NCBI GenBank assembly: GCA_938005265.1
Contig: CALLOA010000027.1
Span: 1 to 64,000, forward strand
Reading direction: 5' to 3'
Length of the DNA: 64,000 nt
Origin: an uncultured Granulosicoccaceae bacterium
GTDB lineage: Bacteria; Pseudomonadota; Gammaproteobacteria; Granulosicoccales; Granulosicoccaceae
The notes under the pieces are model-generated. The model saw only the letters and a list, made by a program, of their open reading frames with translations. It was not told where the DNA came from and did not search any database. Position 1 is the stretch's first letter. Each line of letters opens with the position of its first letter. The translations under genes were made by a program, and so were the position numbers. Below, one piece after another: positions 8,605-17,116 of the stretch.

Positions 8605-9045
8605 CTACCAGCTACCGGTATTTTCCATTGAGGCCCAGGGCTCAGCAGCCGCAAGTGCGTCACCCTCCTGTAGCAGTTCAATGGATATTTCGTCTGGTGA
8701 TTTGACGAAAGCCATACGTCCGTCCCGTGGCGGGCGGTTAATGGTGACGCCTGCGTCCATCAAGCGTTGACATGTTTCGTAAATATTATCGACCTTGAAC
8801 GCCAGGTGACCGAAATTCCGGCCCTTGTCATATTCTTCAGGGTCCCAGTTGTAGGTCAATTCAAGTTCAGGTGCATTTTCTGCTTCAGCCCGGCTCTTGT
8901 CTTTGCTGCCAGCGAGAAATATCAGCGTAAAACGGCCCTGTTCAAACTCCTTGCGGCGTGTTTCTACCATGCCCAATTTGTTGCAATAGAAATCCAGTGA
9001 TGCATCAACATCACGCACTCTTACCATGGTGTGCAGGTAACGCAT
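8605..9045 (-). CDS. gloA: Lactoylglutathione lyase (glyoxalase I)
   Basis: A 146-residue VOC-fold enzyme that isomerises the methylglyoxal-glutathione hemithioacetal to S-lactoylglutathione. The N-terminus [20 protein letters not shown] is typical. The expected metal ligands are present: H5, E62 (LELTYNWD), H80 (FGHLAFKVD) and E123 (ISIELLQ). The spacing fits the short nickel-type bacterial enzymes. It precedes gloB in the same direction with a 61-bp gap, forming a dedicated glyoxalase operon. The C-terminal tail after residue 128 ([16 protein letters not shown]) is longer than needed for the fold. Confidence 0.95.
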   Translation of the reverse strand: MRYLHTMVRVRDVDASLDFYCNKLGMVETRRKEFEQGRFTLIFLAGSKDKSRAEAENAPELELTYNWDPEEYDKGRNFGHLAFKVDNIYETCQRLMDAGVTINRPPRDGRMAFVKSPDEISIELLQEGDALAAAEPWASMENTGSW

Positions 9046-9124
9046 TGGTGTTAGTCCCCAAGTTGAATAATGAATGAAATACTAGCACAGACATTGTGGA
9101 TACGACGTAGACCCGGATTTGCTC

Positions 9125-9493
9125 TTAGCGATTCACCATGGCTATGGCAACCATGATCCAGGCGGCCATAAAAGCCAGGCCACCCAGTGGTGTGATCGGC
9201 CCCGGCCAGCGCATCGTGGTAGTTGCCAGCAAATAAAGGCTGCCGGAGAACATGAATATACCTGCAATACAGACGATGCCAGCGCTTGCCAATAGGGAAT
9301 TGGCCTGTCGTTCCAGTAGCACGCCTATGAGGATGATGGCCAGTGCATGAACCATCTGGTACTCCACGCCAGTGCGGAAAGTGGCTAGCTGCTCAGCGGC
9401 AAGACGTGCCTTTAAAGCATGGGCACCAAATGCGCCCAAAGCCACAGAGACGGCGGCAAGCAAGCTGCCGGTGATAATAAAGAATTTTGCCAT
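9125..9493 (-). CDS. DUF423 family small membrane protein
   Basis: A 122-residue protein read from the ATG at 9493 (MAKFFIITGSLLAAVSVALGAFGAHALKARL); a longer frame to 9541 adds an uncharacterised polar N-terminus. The GAFGAHALK block and four hydrophobic helices (about 3-20, 45-62, 70-90, 98-120) match the DUF423/YgdD family of inner-membrane proteins. Function is unknown. It sits between the glyoxalase operon and the OmpA-like genes on the same strand. The strong terminator at 9568-9599 suggests its transcript is separate from those OmpA genes. Confidence 0.88.
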   Translation of the reverse strand: MAKFFIITGSLLAAVSVALGAFGAHALKARLAAEQLATFRTGVEYQMVHALAIILIGVLLERQANSLLASAGIVCIAGIFMFSGSLYLLATTTMRWPGPITPLGGLAFMAAWIMVAIAMVNR

Positions 9494-9567
9494 GGTGCGT
9501 TTTACAAGGTTGCAGTCGTTGAAGTATACCGCTCCATTCAAATTCCCTGCTTGCTAAAATCCAGACG

Positions 9568-9599
9568 AAAAAAAAGGGCGCTTAAAGCGCCCTTTTTTT
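9568..9599 (-). terminator. Rho-independent terminator after the OmpA-like gene, probably bidirectional
   Basis: An AGGGCGCTTTAAGCGCCCT-type hairpin (stem GGGCGCTT/AAGCGCCC) is flanked by an A-run on one side and a T-run on the other, giving the right tail in both directions. It lies 18 bp after the stop of the OmpA-like gene at 9617 and upstream of the DUF423 gene, both on the minus strand. Confidence 0.93.
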
Positions 9600-9616
9600 A
9601 CTTCAATGTCTGGCTT

Positions 9617-10294
9617 TTATTCAAAAGTCATTTTTGAAACTTCAACGCGGACTTCAACACGGCGATTCTGTGCCTGGCCTGCAGCTGTTACGTTAGAGGC
9701 AACCGGAGAAGATTCACCCAGGCCGATTGCATTGATAGCAACGTCGGGGTACGCGGCAGCAAGAATGCCCTGTACGGTTGCAGCACGTCTTTCAGACAAT
9801 CCCTGGTTGTACTCTTCACTACCACGGCTGTCAGTGTGACCTGATACTTCGATGCCCAGAACGCCTTTGAATTCCTGCAGGTCTGCCAGCAGTTCATTGA
9901 TGCGTGTTGAACCTTCTGCTGTCAGCTGATCCGAATCAGTGTCAAACAGACCGAGACCATCAACAACCAGGGTTTCAACTCTGGCAACTGGCTCAGGTGC
10001 TTTCGGCTCTTCTACAGGGGCTTCTGCTACTTCTTCAACTGGCTCTTCATCTTCAATTCCTTCACAGGCATTGATCACGTTATCGTCACTTCGCTTGCTG
10101 CTCAGTACACAGCCGCTTGATGAGGCAACAGCAAGACCGTCTCCAGTCTTCCAGTAGGCATCGTTGTCGACTTCAACACTGCCATCGAGTGATACGAAGT
10201 GCGACCAGGCATTGGTTGAAGTCAGTGTCATTGCACCGAGTACGACGACAGCCGCTGCCGTTTTAATCGAATTGCTGAGTTTTAATAATTTCAT
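9617..10294 (-). CDS. OmpA-family outer-membrane/peptidoglycan-binding protein (paralogue 1)
   Basis: A 225-residue exported protein. The start was set at 10294 (MKLLKLSNSIKTAAAVV), where AGGGGAAC lies at ribosome-binding distance; an upstream ATG at 10330 adds a polar stretch. A signal peptide ends near NAWS. The mature N-terminus contains HFVSLDGSVEVDNDAYWKTG and two Cys (about 63 and 77). An acidic Glu/Pro/Ala linker follows, then an OmpA-like domain with GHTDSRGSEEYNQGLSERRA, including the diaminopimelate-contacting Asp and Arg. It is a tandem paralogue of the gene at 10434 and is followed by a strong terminator. Role inferred: anchoring the envelope to peptidoglycan. Confidence 0.9.
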   Translation of the reverse strand: MKLLKLSNSIKTAAAVVVLGAMTLTSTNAWSHFVSLDGSVEVDNDAYWKTGDGLAVASSSGCVLSSKRSDDNVINACEGIEDEEPVEEVAEAPVEEPKAPEPVARVETLVVDGLGLFDTDSDQLTAEGSTRINELLADLQEFKGVLGIEVSGHTDSRGSEEYNQGLSERRAATVQGILAAAYPDVAINAIGLGESSPVASNVTAAGQAQNRRVEVRVEVSKMTFE

Positions 10295-10433
10295 TTTGCT
10301 TGTTCCCCTGTTTGTGCTGTTGATCTTCAATTGACTTACTTAAGAACTAACTCATTAATCAGTTTCATCAGCGCTTTGGTTTGACGCTTTTCTTTTGCCA
10401 GACGCTTTTGGCTGATGCGTCTATTCCACGCGT

Positions 10434-11120
10434 TTATTCGACAATTACGCCAGTTACGGTTACCTCGACACGGCGATTGGCCTGTCTGCCTTCAGCAGTC
10501 TGGTTGCTGGCTATAGGGTTAACTTCACCGATTCCAATCACGCTGTTAATCGGCGCTCCCGGGATTTGCGTGGTGATGTAATCGGCCACTGTTTTTGCCC
10601 GCCTTTCCGACAATCCTTGATTGTACTCGACTGATCCGCGATTGTCGGTATGACCTTCAACCTGGATTGAAGAAATTTCCTGCATTGCACGCAATTGTGT
10701 AACCAGGTCCAGCAACGCAGCCTCACCATCGCCAGTGAGTTCAGCTGAATTAGTGGCAAACAGAGCATTACCTGCAACATTCAATGTTCTGGTGGTTTCC
10801 TGAGGTGGTGCTTCCTCAACTTCTTCAACTGGCTCTGGCTCAGCTTGCGGCTCTTCAACCACAGGCGGTGCTTCAGGCTCTTCTTCTATGCCTTCGCAAG
10901 CGGCGATCTGGTTATCTTCCGAGTATTTGCTGGACCTTACACAGCCACTGGAAGACTGGACAGCTTTGCCGTCACCGGTTTTCCAGTAGGCGTCGTTGTC
11001 AATCTCGACGCTGCCGTCAATGCTGACAAAGTGTGCCAGTGACGCACTGCTGAGCAGTAAACCAAACAGGCCGGCCGCAAATGCGACAGGAAGAGAATTG
11101 ATGAGTTTTTTGTTGTTCAT
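10434..11120 (-). CDS. OmpA-family outer-membrane/peptidoglycan-binding protein (paralogue 2)
   Basis: A 228-residue protein starting at ATG 11120 (MNNKKLINSLPVAFAAGLFG), preceded by AAAGGCGG. The signal peptide ends near ASLA. As in its neighbour, the mature part opens with HFVSIDGSVEIDNDAYWKTG and a pair of Cys. It then has a Glu/Pro-rich spacer and a C-terminal OmpA domain with GHTDNRGSVEYNQGLSERRA. The two proteins are clearly a tandem duplication, 139 bp apart. The N-terminal module has no homologue that I can name. The AT-rich region upstream (CTATAAAA near 11205) may hold the promoter of the pair. Confidence 0.9.
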   Translation of the reverse strand: MNNKKLINSLPVAFAAGLFGLLLSSASLAHFVSIDGSVEIDNDAYWKTGDGKAVQSSSGCVRSSKYSEDNQIAACEGIEEEPEAPPVVEEPQAEPEPVEEVEEAPPQETTRTLNVAGNALFATNSAELTGDGEAALLDLVTQLRAMQEISSIQVEGHTDNRGSVEYNQGLSERRAKTVADYITTQIPGAPINSVIGIGEVNPIASNQTAEGRQANRRVEVTVTGVIVE

Positions 11121-11442
11121 GTTTAGATCGGCCGCCTTTCTTTGTGTGCTGTGCAAGTGCGGGTGAAACAAGTGCGCAGCTTATGCACTTACGCCTCGCC
11201 CTACTTTTTATAGTTTTATAAAGTTTTTTTATTTTCTTTTTACAGAGATTGGTTCTGCCGTCGATTCAGCGCAATACATTTCTGTTGTATTTTTGCTGTA
11301 TAACCTCAATTATTGTAATTGTAAACACTTTATGGCAGAACGTGTAGCTAAAAAACAACAACACAGTTTCAATGCAAACTTTGGATTGAATTTATCGTGC
11401 TGCAAAATAAGAGTGTAGACGACTCGCAGGGAAGCGGAGTAT
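11121..11442. other. Divergent intergenic region between OmpA-like genes and comF
   Basis: About 320 bp, AT-rich around 11205-11245 and 11270-11400. No coding frame is convincing. It should carry the minus-strand promoter for the OmpA pair and the plus-strand promoter for comF. I could not identify specific hexamers with confidence, and no inverted repeat stands out. Confidence 0.4.
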
Positions 11443-12387
11443 GTGAGCATGGAAGTAAAAGTAGCCTGGCTGGTAAATCGGCTTAAATTCTCGAAAAATT
11501 CGTGCCAACGGCTGCGAGGAATTAGAGAATATATAATAAAAACAAAAAGTTATACTTTTATTGCGGTATTCTGTAAAAAGTTGCCGGGGTGGGTTGAATC
11601 TGGTGGGCATTATATTTCTACTCTGTATTCAAGCTTTAAATGGCCAAATGATTGTTGTTTGTGTCATGAGCCTGACGCCAATGGCGGTGTTTGCAAGGCC
11701 TGCAGTGCCCTGATTGCTGCCAACAGCCGATCCTGCTGCTATTGTGCCTGCCCTCTCGCTGCTACAGAGACCTGTTCCCTGGATGGGCTGTCACTGTCGG
11801 GCATGCACGGCAGCGTCCGCGAACCTGCCAGCCGGTCTATTTGCGAAAGCTGTACTATACAGCCGCCTTTCTATAATTCGGCAGTCGTTCCCTGCCTTTA
11901 CAGGTTTCCGGCAGATCAGCTAGTTCTCCAGCTCAAATACCATGATTCTTCCGGTGTCGCTCATGCCATGGCGCAATTGATGGCTGACGCAGTAATAGAC
12001 CAGTTAAGCCGAAGCAATGGCTTGCCCGATTTCCTGGTGCCGGTGCCGTTGCTGCCCGCAAGGTTTCGGGAGAGAGGGTTCAATCAGTCCATGCAATTGT
12101 GTTCCAGCCTATCAAGGCGCTTGAAAATACCCGTGCATGCCACGGCGCTCACAAGGCCTGCATCGCCCGGAAATACCGAAAGTCGCAGTCAAACCGGTCT
12201 TGATCGAGAGGCCAGGCTATCTGCTGATCATATGTCTTTTTTTGCAGGTGACGTGTTCGGGCTGCGTTTGTTGCTGGTTGATGATGTGATGACAACAGGT
12301 GCCACATTCGATAAAGCTGCAGCATCTTTGTTGAATGCTGGTGCACGAAGTGTAATGGTCTGTGCTTTTGCACGAACCCCGCCTTAA
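11443..12387 (+). CDS. comF: ComF-family phosphoribosyltransferase-like protein
   Basis: A 314-residue frame read from GTG 11443 (an ATG follows at 11449); AGGGAAGCGGAG is upstream. The ComF core starts around residue 65. A zinc-finger-like region CCLCHEPDANGGVCKACSAL with further Cys pairs is followed by VLQLKYHDSSG, PVPLLPARFRERGFNQS and the phosphoribosyl-binding loop LLLVDDVMTTGATFDKA. ComF proteins are needed for DNA uptake in naturally competent bacteria. The roughly 60 residues before the first Cys are unusually AT-rich and lysine-rich, so the real start may be further downstream. The type IV minor-pilin operon 7 kb away fits a competence role. Confidence 0.88.
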   Translation: MSMEVKVAWLVNRLKFSKNSCQRLRGIREYIIKTKSYTFIAVFCKKLPGWVESGGHYISTLYSSFKWPNDCCLCHEPDANGGVCKACSALIAANSRSCCYCACPLAATETCSLDGLSLSGMHGSVREPASRSICESCTIQPPFYNSAVVPCLYRFPADQLVLQLKYHDSSGVAHAMAQLMADAVIDQLSRSNGLPDFLVPVPLLPARFRERGFNQSMQLCSSLSRRLKIPVHATALTRPASPGNTESRSQTGLDREARLSADHMSFFAGDVFGLRLLLVDDVMTTGATFDKAAASLLNAGARSVMVCAFARTPP

Positions 12388-12416
12388 GTGGCTATGGTGG
12401 CAGCCGGGAGGTTTAA

Positions 12417-14090
12417 CTACTGTGACACCAGTACTCGATTTACGTCACTACCGATCGTTGTCTGCCGTGGTTCGTGACTGCTATTTGCTGCTTGACGAAT
12501 ATTATCCGGCAACACGTCGAATACCCGTTCGGCGTCACTAATCAAGTCGCTTCGCTGTTGCTCCAATGTCGTCAGGCGGGACTCGGTGTCTTTGCCGATT
12601 TCGTCCAGATAGTTGCCCAGCCCGATTTTCATACCACGCCTGGCTGCTGCTTCAGCAGTAGGTCGAATAAAATGACGAAGCAGAAACGGAATCAGCCAGG
12701 CAAGACCTGCCAGCAACAAAGTGTGTGTTGCGAAATTGAACCCCAGATATTGCTGGCCTGACTGATAACTGACCAGCAGCTTGTAAACAGCCCAGGCGAA
12801 CACAGCTAGTGGCAGGAATAGCGCGAGTAGGCCAAGTGTTTTGTATGCTGCGCGTTGCACTGCTGTGCCGGGTTCGGCCAGTGATTTTTCAATTTCCAGC
12901 TGCAGTACTTCCTGGGCACGCAGCTGTTGTTCAGTGCTCAGTGGTTTTACCGCATTGCGGGCAGCAGCCACAGGAACGCCGCTTGCCACTGTTTTTTGTA
13001 TTGCCTGATCTAGACCCAGCTGCACACTATCCTGAAAAGTTTCGTCGATCAGTTCACCGGCATCTATCCTTGGGGCTGGCAGATTGGCAGCGGGTCGACG
13101 TAATAGGGTGCGGACCACCTGTGTCATAAAACCGGTGTCCTGCTGCTTGAAGGGTTGCGCCAGCAGTTTGAACTTCCAGTTCATTGAGCCCAGCAACTGC
13201 GTGTTTTGTTGTTGCCAGCTTTGTTGCCAGTTTTGCGCTGTAGTATTTACAGGAGGAATTGATTCCAGTTTATTTACAGCACTTTGCAGTCGTTGGCGTG
13301 CGGCTTCCACGCGCACCAGCACACCGTGCTCTTCAAGTTGTTGTATGACCCGTTGATTGGAAAGTTCGAGTATCGCCTGTTCAAATTGGCTGAACTCATC
13401 GCCATTGGGTTTCTCGGGGTCAGGTCCGCAATCCGTACAAAACAACAGGGGTTGCGATAACCCTGCTTCATCCAGAATGGATTGAAAATCTTCGCGTTGT
13501 CCGGGTGCACTACGGTCCCAGTGATTGATCACAAAAACCCAGGCATGGCGTTTGGCATTTTTTAATAAAAGTCGCCAGCCAGAATCATCGCGGTATCGCT
13601 CGGGATTGACAACGTAAACCAGCAAATCGATATGTGGCAGCCATTGATCAACCAGATCCCGGTTGGCGGTCTCAGCGCTGTCGAAATCCGGCATGTCGAT
13701 CCAGAGTATGCTGCGGTGTGTTTCATTTCGGTGCACCGATTGCCTGATTTTTTCAATCGGAAATTCTTCCGGCAATCGTTCCATGTGCACAGACTCATGG
13801 ATATAAAGTGTGATTTCACGAGAGGTCGGGCGTTCCACGCTACTTCGTGCTACAGCTTCTCCCGCCAGGCGATTCAACAAGCTGCTTTTGCCGACACCCG
13901 TGCCACCAAAAAAAGCGACCACCAGAGGCCGCTCTGTTGCCCCGAATAAACTTGATGGGCTGCGTTCATCTGATTCGGGTACGCCGGGTGCGGAGTCTGC
14001 GCTCAGCCAGCCGTTGGCAATACCTTTATTGCTCCAGTTTGCCAGACCGGCTTTGAGCAGGCTCAAGGGATTGTCTGTGTCGGTGGTCAT
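12417..14090 (-). CDS. Dynamin-like/TrmE-Era-type GTPase with C-terminal membrane segments (second of pair)
   Basis: A 557-residue protein with a complete P-loop GTPase core: G1 GGTGVGKS (62-69), a switch Thr in VERPTSREI, G3 DMPDFDS and G4 NHWD. A helical region follows, then two hydrophobic segments near 410-430 (LLALFLPLAVFAWAVYKLLV) and 445-465 (LLLAGLAWLIPFLLRHF), then a coiled-coil-like tail. The start ATG (14090-14088) overlaps the stop of the upstream GTPase gene by an ATGA junction, so translation is coupled. Membrane-remodelling function is inferred from the architecture. I do not recognise the specific family. Confidence 0.82.
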   Translation of the reverse strand: MTTDTDNPLSLLKAGLANWSNKGIANGWLSADSAPGVPESDERSPSSLFGATERPLVVAFFGGTGVGKSSLLNRLAGEAVARSSVERPTSREITLYIHESVHMERLPEEFPIEKIRQSVHRNETHRSILWIDMPDFDSAETANRDLVDQWLPHIDLLVYVVNPERYRDDSGWRLLLKNAKRHAWVFVINHWDRSAPGQREDFQSILDEAGLSQPLLFCTDCGPDPEKPNGDEFSQFEQAILELSNQRVIQQLEEHGVLVRVEAARQRLQSAVNKLESIPPVNTTAQNWQQSWQQQNTQLLGSMNWKFKLLAQPFKQQDTGFMTQVVRTLLRRPAANLPAPRIDAGELIDETFQDSVQLGLDQAIQKTVASGVPVAAARNAVKPLSTEQQLRAQEVLQLEIEKSLAEPGTAVQRAAYKTLGLLALFLPLAVFAWAVYKLLVSYQSGQQYLGFNFATHTLLLAGLAWLIPFLLRHFIRPTAEAAARRGMKIGLGNYLDEIGKDTESRLTTLEQQRSDLISDAERVFDVLPDNIRQAANSSHEPRQTTIGSDVNRVLVSQ

Positions 14091-15958
14091 AACATCGCTC
14101 CCCTTTGTGGTCCGTTTGGTCCGCTTGGTCTGTGTGGTCCGGCAATTTTTTCTTTTGCCTCGTTTGCATCAGCCAATTGCGTTGCTTCAAAACCGAAAAC
14201 ACCATCACCTTCAATTTGGGAATACAGTTGTTTGAGTGTTGGTGCGAGTTTTTCTTGTAACAGATTCTCAACCCTTTCGTATTGTTTCTCCTTCAGGCGT
14301 TGTTTTACTGTTTCCATATATTTTCCGACAGCTCCTTCGGTCAACATGCTGGTAACTGAAAGCATGGCCGGTGCAATAAGCAAATCAGAAGCTGCCAGAC
14401 CCCCTGACTTTACCGCCAGCACCACGGCAGCTGCATCAGTAGTTACGCGGGCAGCACGCAGTCCATTGAGCACTGCCGGTTGTTTTTCAAGTGATTTATA
14501 CAGTGACTGCGCCGCCAGTTCGATTTCGGGTTCGAAATTTTTCTGGTAAGCATCGATTTCGTTGTAATAGCTGTCCTGCAGGTGTTGGCCATTACTGCGT
14601 AGCTCGCGATTCAATTCCAGCCACCAGGCGGTGTTATCACCACCGCCGTTGTCCATAGTCAGGTTTTGCAGTTCTGAAATAACTTTCTGTTGTATTCGAA
14701 TTAGCGTTTCTTTTTCGTTGTCCTGGTCGGCCGCTTGGCTGCTGTCGTTATTGATCAGTGTCTGGCCAAGTCCGAACAGCTTGCGCACCGGCCAGGTAAC
14801 CACATTGCGCGTGGCGCTCAATGTGCCGGCAAGTCCCGGTATCTCCAGTAGAGTCAGTAGTTCAGCAATTGCACGATTGAAAGTATCGTACTTCTGTGGG
14901 TGATCCAGATAGCTTGTGCGGTAGGATTGAAGTGCACGTTCGAGCTCCAGGTCCACCCGTGTTTGCCACTCCTGTTGCGCGCTTAATTCACGCTTGACCG
15001 GTTCGAGCCAGTTTTGCCAGTGTTGATCGATTAACTGACTGGCTGCTTCGGCTGCATTTGCACGATCACAGCTTGTAATCGCATTAGACAGATTTTCAAA
15101 TAGCGTTTGTGCGCCACTGTCGTGTAACTCCGCAGCATTGTCTGTGAGCCCGCGAATATAGGGTAGTGTCACGATGCTGAGGTTATTTTCTGTAGTGGCA
15201 CTGTTGCTGATATTTTCAGCGTAGCGTTTGCGGAATGAATCCGACACCGTTTGCAAATCTTCGGGGTTGAGTTTGTTGATCACGTAAACAGTGGGCTTGT
15301 TCAGGGGAGCTAGCAGTTTCATCATGTCCCACACTGAGCGATCAGCATATTTGTCTTTGCTCAGCATTAGTATGATGACATCAGACAGTGCCGCAACCCG
15401 CAACACCGCCGTGCGATACCCGCCGGATTCAATTGAATCGAAATCCGGTGAATCCCATAGCACCAGAGGTTGCTGCTGCCTGGAGGATTTTTGTGCGGCT
15501 GCAGGCATCATGGTTTGCAAGCCGGATTCACCGCCCTGGTTTGCTGTCAGTGAGTATTGGCGATAATTCTGTGCATCCAGTTCGGTGACAGGGGTTTGCT
15601 GATAACCTGGAAACATCCCGCTCAGTACATTGTCGAGATGATGTTCCGGGCGTAAATCACCGACTAAAAATCCCTGTGCATGCACCGTGTAGCCGGCCAG
15701 CGCGCTGACACCCGCGGTGGGGCTGCCCAGCAACAGATTGTTGAGCGTGCTTTTTCCGGCCTGGGTTGGGCCAAGAACACCTATCTGGAGGGGTTGCTGC
15801 GGATAGGATGACAGCAGTTCAATTTTCTCGAGTACACCTTGTGCAAGACGCAAAGAATTGAGTCTTGAGCGTGTTTCCTGCTGTTCCTCGGTACTTAAGG
15901 CCGCGTGTTCAAGGATGGACTGGTAACGCTCTATGAGTGTTGCGATAAAACTCTTCAT
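14087..15958 (-). CDS. Dynamin-like GTPase (first of coupled pair)
   Basis: A 623-residue protein from ATG 15958 (MKSFIATLIERYQSIL), preceded by AAAGGTG. A longer frame to 16027 would overlap ubiA. GTPase motifs are G1 GPTQAGKST (63-71), G3 DSPDFDS and G4 NKLN. After a long helical stalk-like region comes a moderately hydrophobic stretch (AAVVLAVKSGGLAASDLLIA) that may be a paddle or membrane contact. The extreme C-terminus is a run of three-residue repeats encoded by a 9-bp tandem repeat. It overlaps the next GTPase gene by four bases. The two are only distantly alike and probably act as a hetero-oligomer, as paired bacterial dynamins do. Confidence 0.82.
   Translation of the reverse strand: MKSFIATLIERYQSILEHAALSTEEQQETRSRLNSLRLAQGVLEKIELLSSYPQQPLQIGVLGPTQAGKSTLNNLLLGSPTAGVSALAGYTVHAQGFLVGDLRPEHHLDNVLSGMFPGYQQTPVTELDAQNYRQYSLTANQGGESGLQTMMPAAAQKSSRQQQPLVLWDSPDFDSIESGGYRTAVLRVAALSDVIILMLSKDKYADRSVWDMMKLLAPLNKPTVYVINKLNPEDLQTVSDSFRKRYAENISNSATTENNLSIVTLPYIRGLTDNAAELHDSGAQTLFENLSNAITSCDRANAAEAASQLIDQHWQNWLEPVKRELSAQQEWQTRVDLELERALQSYRTSYLDHPQKYDTFNRAIAELLTLLEIPGLAGTLSATRNVVTWPVRKLFGLGQTLINNDSSQAADQDNEKETLIRIQQKVISELQNLTMDNGGGDNTAWWLELNRELRSNGQHLQDSYYNEIDAYQKNFEPEIELAAQSLYKSLEKQPAVLNGLRAARVTTDAAAVVLAVKSGGLAASDLLIAPAMLSVTSMLTEGAVGKYMETVKQRLKEKQYERVENLLQEKLAPTLKQLYSQIEGDGVFGFEATQLADANEAKEKIAGPHRPSGPNGPQRGAML
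14106..14141 (-). repeat. 9-bp tandem repeat encoding the Pro/Gly-rich GTPase C-terminus
   Basis: Four consecutive 9-bp units (plus-strand TGTGGTCCG, TTTGGTCCG, CTTGGTCTG, TGTGGTCCG) encode the tripeptide series GPH-RPS-GPN-GPQ near the C-terminus of the first GTPase. The repeat is in frame, so copy-number change would lengthen the tail without breaking the ATGA junction with the next gene. Confidence 0.85.
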
Positions 15959-15984
15959 GACACCTTTGTTTTCCAGAGTGCCAC

Positions 15985-16986
15985 TTACACAGGGGAGTAG
16001 CAATTGTTCAGAGCCTGTATATCGCAAGCTGGCAGACTTGCGCCTTGTTCAATTTGTGTGGCAATCAATGAAAGTCCAGGGTGAGAGAACAGGTAATCCA
16101 GAACGATGGCAATGAACACAGTCATGCCAAGATAATGATTGTTTAAAAAAGCGCGAATACAAGGCCCGGGCTGTCTTTTTCGAATAATAATTAGTTGATA
16201 GACAACCATGCAGGCTGCCACTGCCAGGCCGCAATAATAAAATACGCCTAATTCCAGTAAGCGTCCGGTTAGTACCAAAGTCAACAGGACTAATACCTGA
16301 ATGACGCCAACCATGAAGATATCCGCATCGCCAAACAGAATGGCTGTTGATTTGATGCCGATTTTAAGGTCGTCATCTCGATCAGCCATCGCATATACGG
16401 TGTCGTAGGCTACTGCCCACAGTACCGAGGCAATAAACACCAGCCAGGTAATTCGTTCCAGTTGGCCGCTTTGCGCTGCATAGGCCATTGGAATAGCCCA
16501 TGAAAAAGCCATTCCTAAAACAATCTGCGGCAGGTGGGTATAGCGTTTTGCAAACGGATAGGCGGCTGCCAGTACAAGTGCAACCACCGACAACCTGATA
16601 GTCAGCGTATTTGTTTGCAGTACCAGCGCAAACGCCAAAAGCATTAGAACTGCGGCGATTAGCAGTGCTTCAAACGGTTTGATTTCGCCGGTGGCCAAGG
16701 GGCGGTTGCTGGTACGTGCCACATGGGCATCGAAATTACGGTCTGCGTAATCGTTGATAGCACAACCAGCAGAGCGAGTCAGTATGGTGCCAAGTACAAA
16801 AATGACTAGTACCTTGAGTGACGGTATACCGTCTGCTGCAAACCACAAGGCCCAGAGCATTGGCCACATCAAAAGCCAGATACCGATAGGGCGGTCCATC
16901 CGGGTTAGTGACAGGTAGGCACGGATTCGCCCTCTGCCGACTTGGGTAGTTGACGCATCTGAGTATTGTGTTGGGGCGCTGCTCAC
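15985..16986 (-). CDS. ubiA: 4-hydroxybenzoate octaprenyltransferase
   Basis: A 333-residue integral membrane prenyltransferase that attaches the polyprenyl chain to 4-hydroxybenzoate in ubiquinone synthesis. Both Asp-rich motifs are present: NDYADRNFDAHVARTSNRPLA (about 99-119) and YDTVYAMADRDDDLKIGIKS (about 198-217). Eight or so hydrophobic helices surround them. A roughly 20-residue polar N-terminal extension and a cysteine-containing C-terminal tail make it longer than the usual 290 residues. No ubiC is adjacent. The dynamin-like GTPase genes follow on the same strand only 26 bp downstream, so the three genes may share a transcript. Confidence 0.94.
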   Translation of the reverse strand: MSSAPTQYSDASTTQVGRGRIRAYLSLTRMDRPIGIWLLMWPMLWALWFAADGIPSLKVLVIFVLGTILTRSAGCAINDYADRNFDAHVARTSNRPLATGEIKPFEALLIAAVLMLLAFALVLQTNTLTIRLSVVALVLAAAYPFAKRYTHLPQIVLGMAFSWAIPMAYAAQSGQLERITWLVFIASVLWAVAYDTVYAMADRDDDLKIGIKSTAILFGDADIFMVGVIQVLVLLTLVLTGRLLELGVFYYCGLAVAACMVVYQLIIIRKRQPGPCIRAFLNNHYLGMTVFIAIVLDYLFSHPGLSLIATQIEQGASLPACDIQALNNCYSPV

Positions 16987-17116
16987 GAAACTATCTACAC
17001 TTCATTGTGTCTGCAATGTGCGATGGTAATTGTATCTGATCGTGAGCAAAGGTGGTGCAGGTTGGGTAAACTAGCAAAAAATCTTTCAATTCGAACTGTA
17101 GGACGGCAAGACCAAG

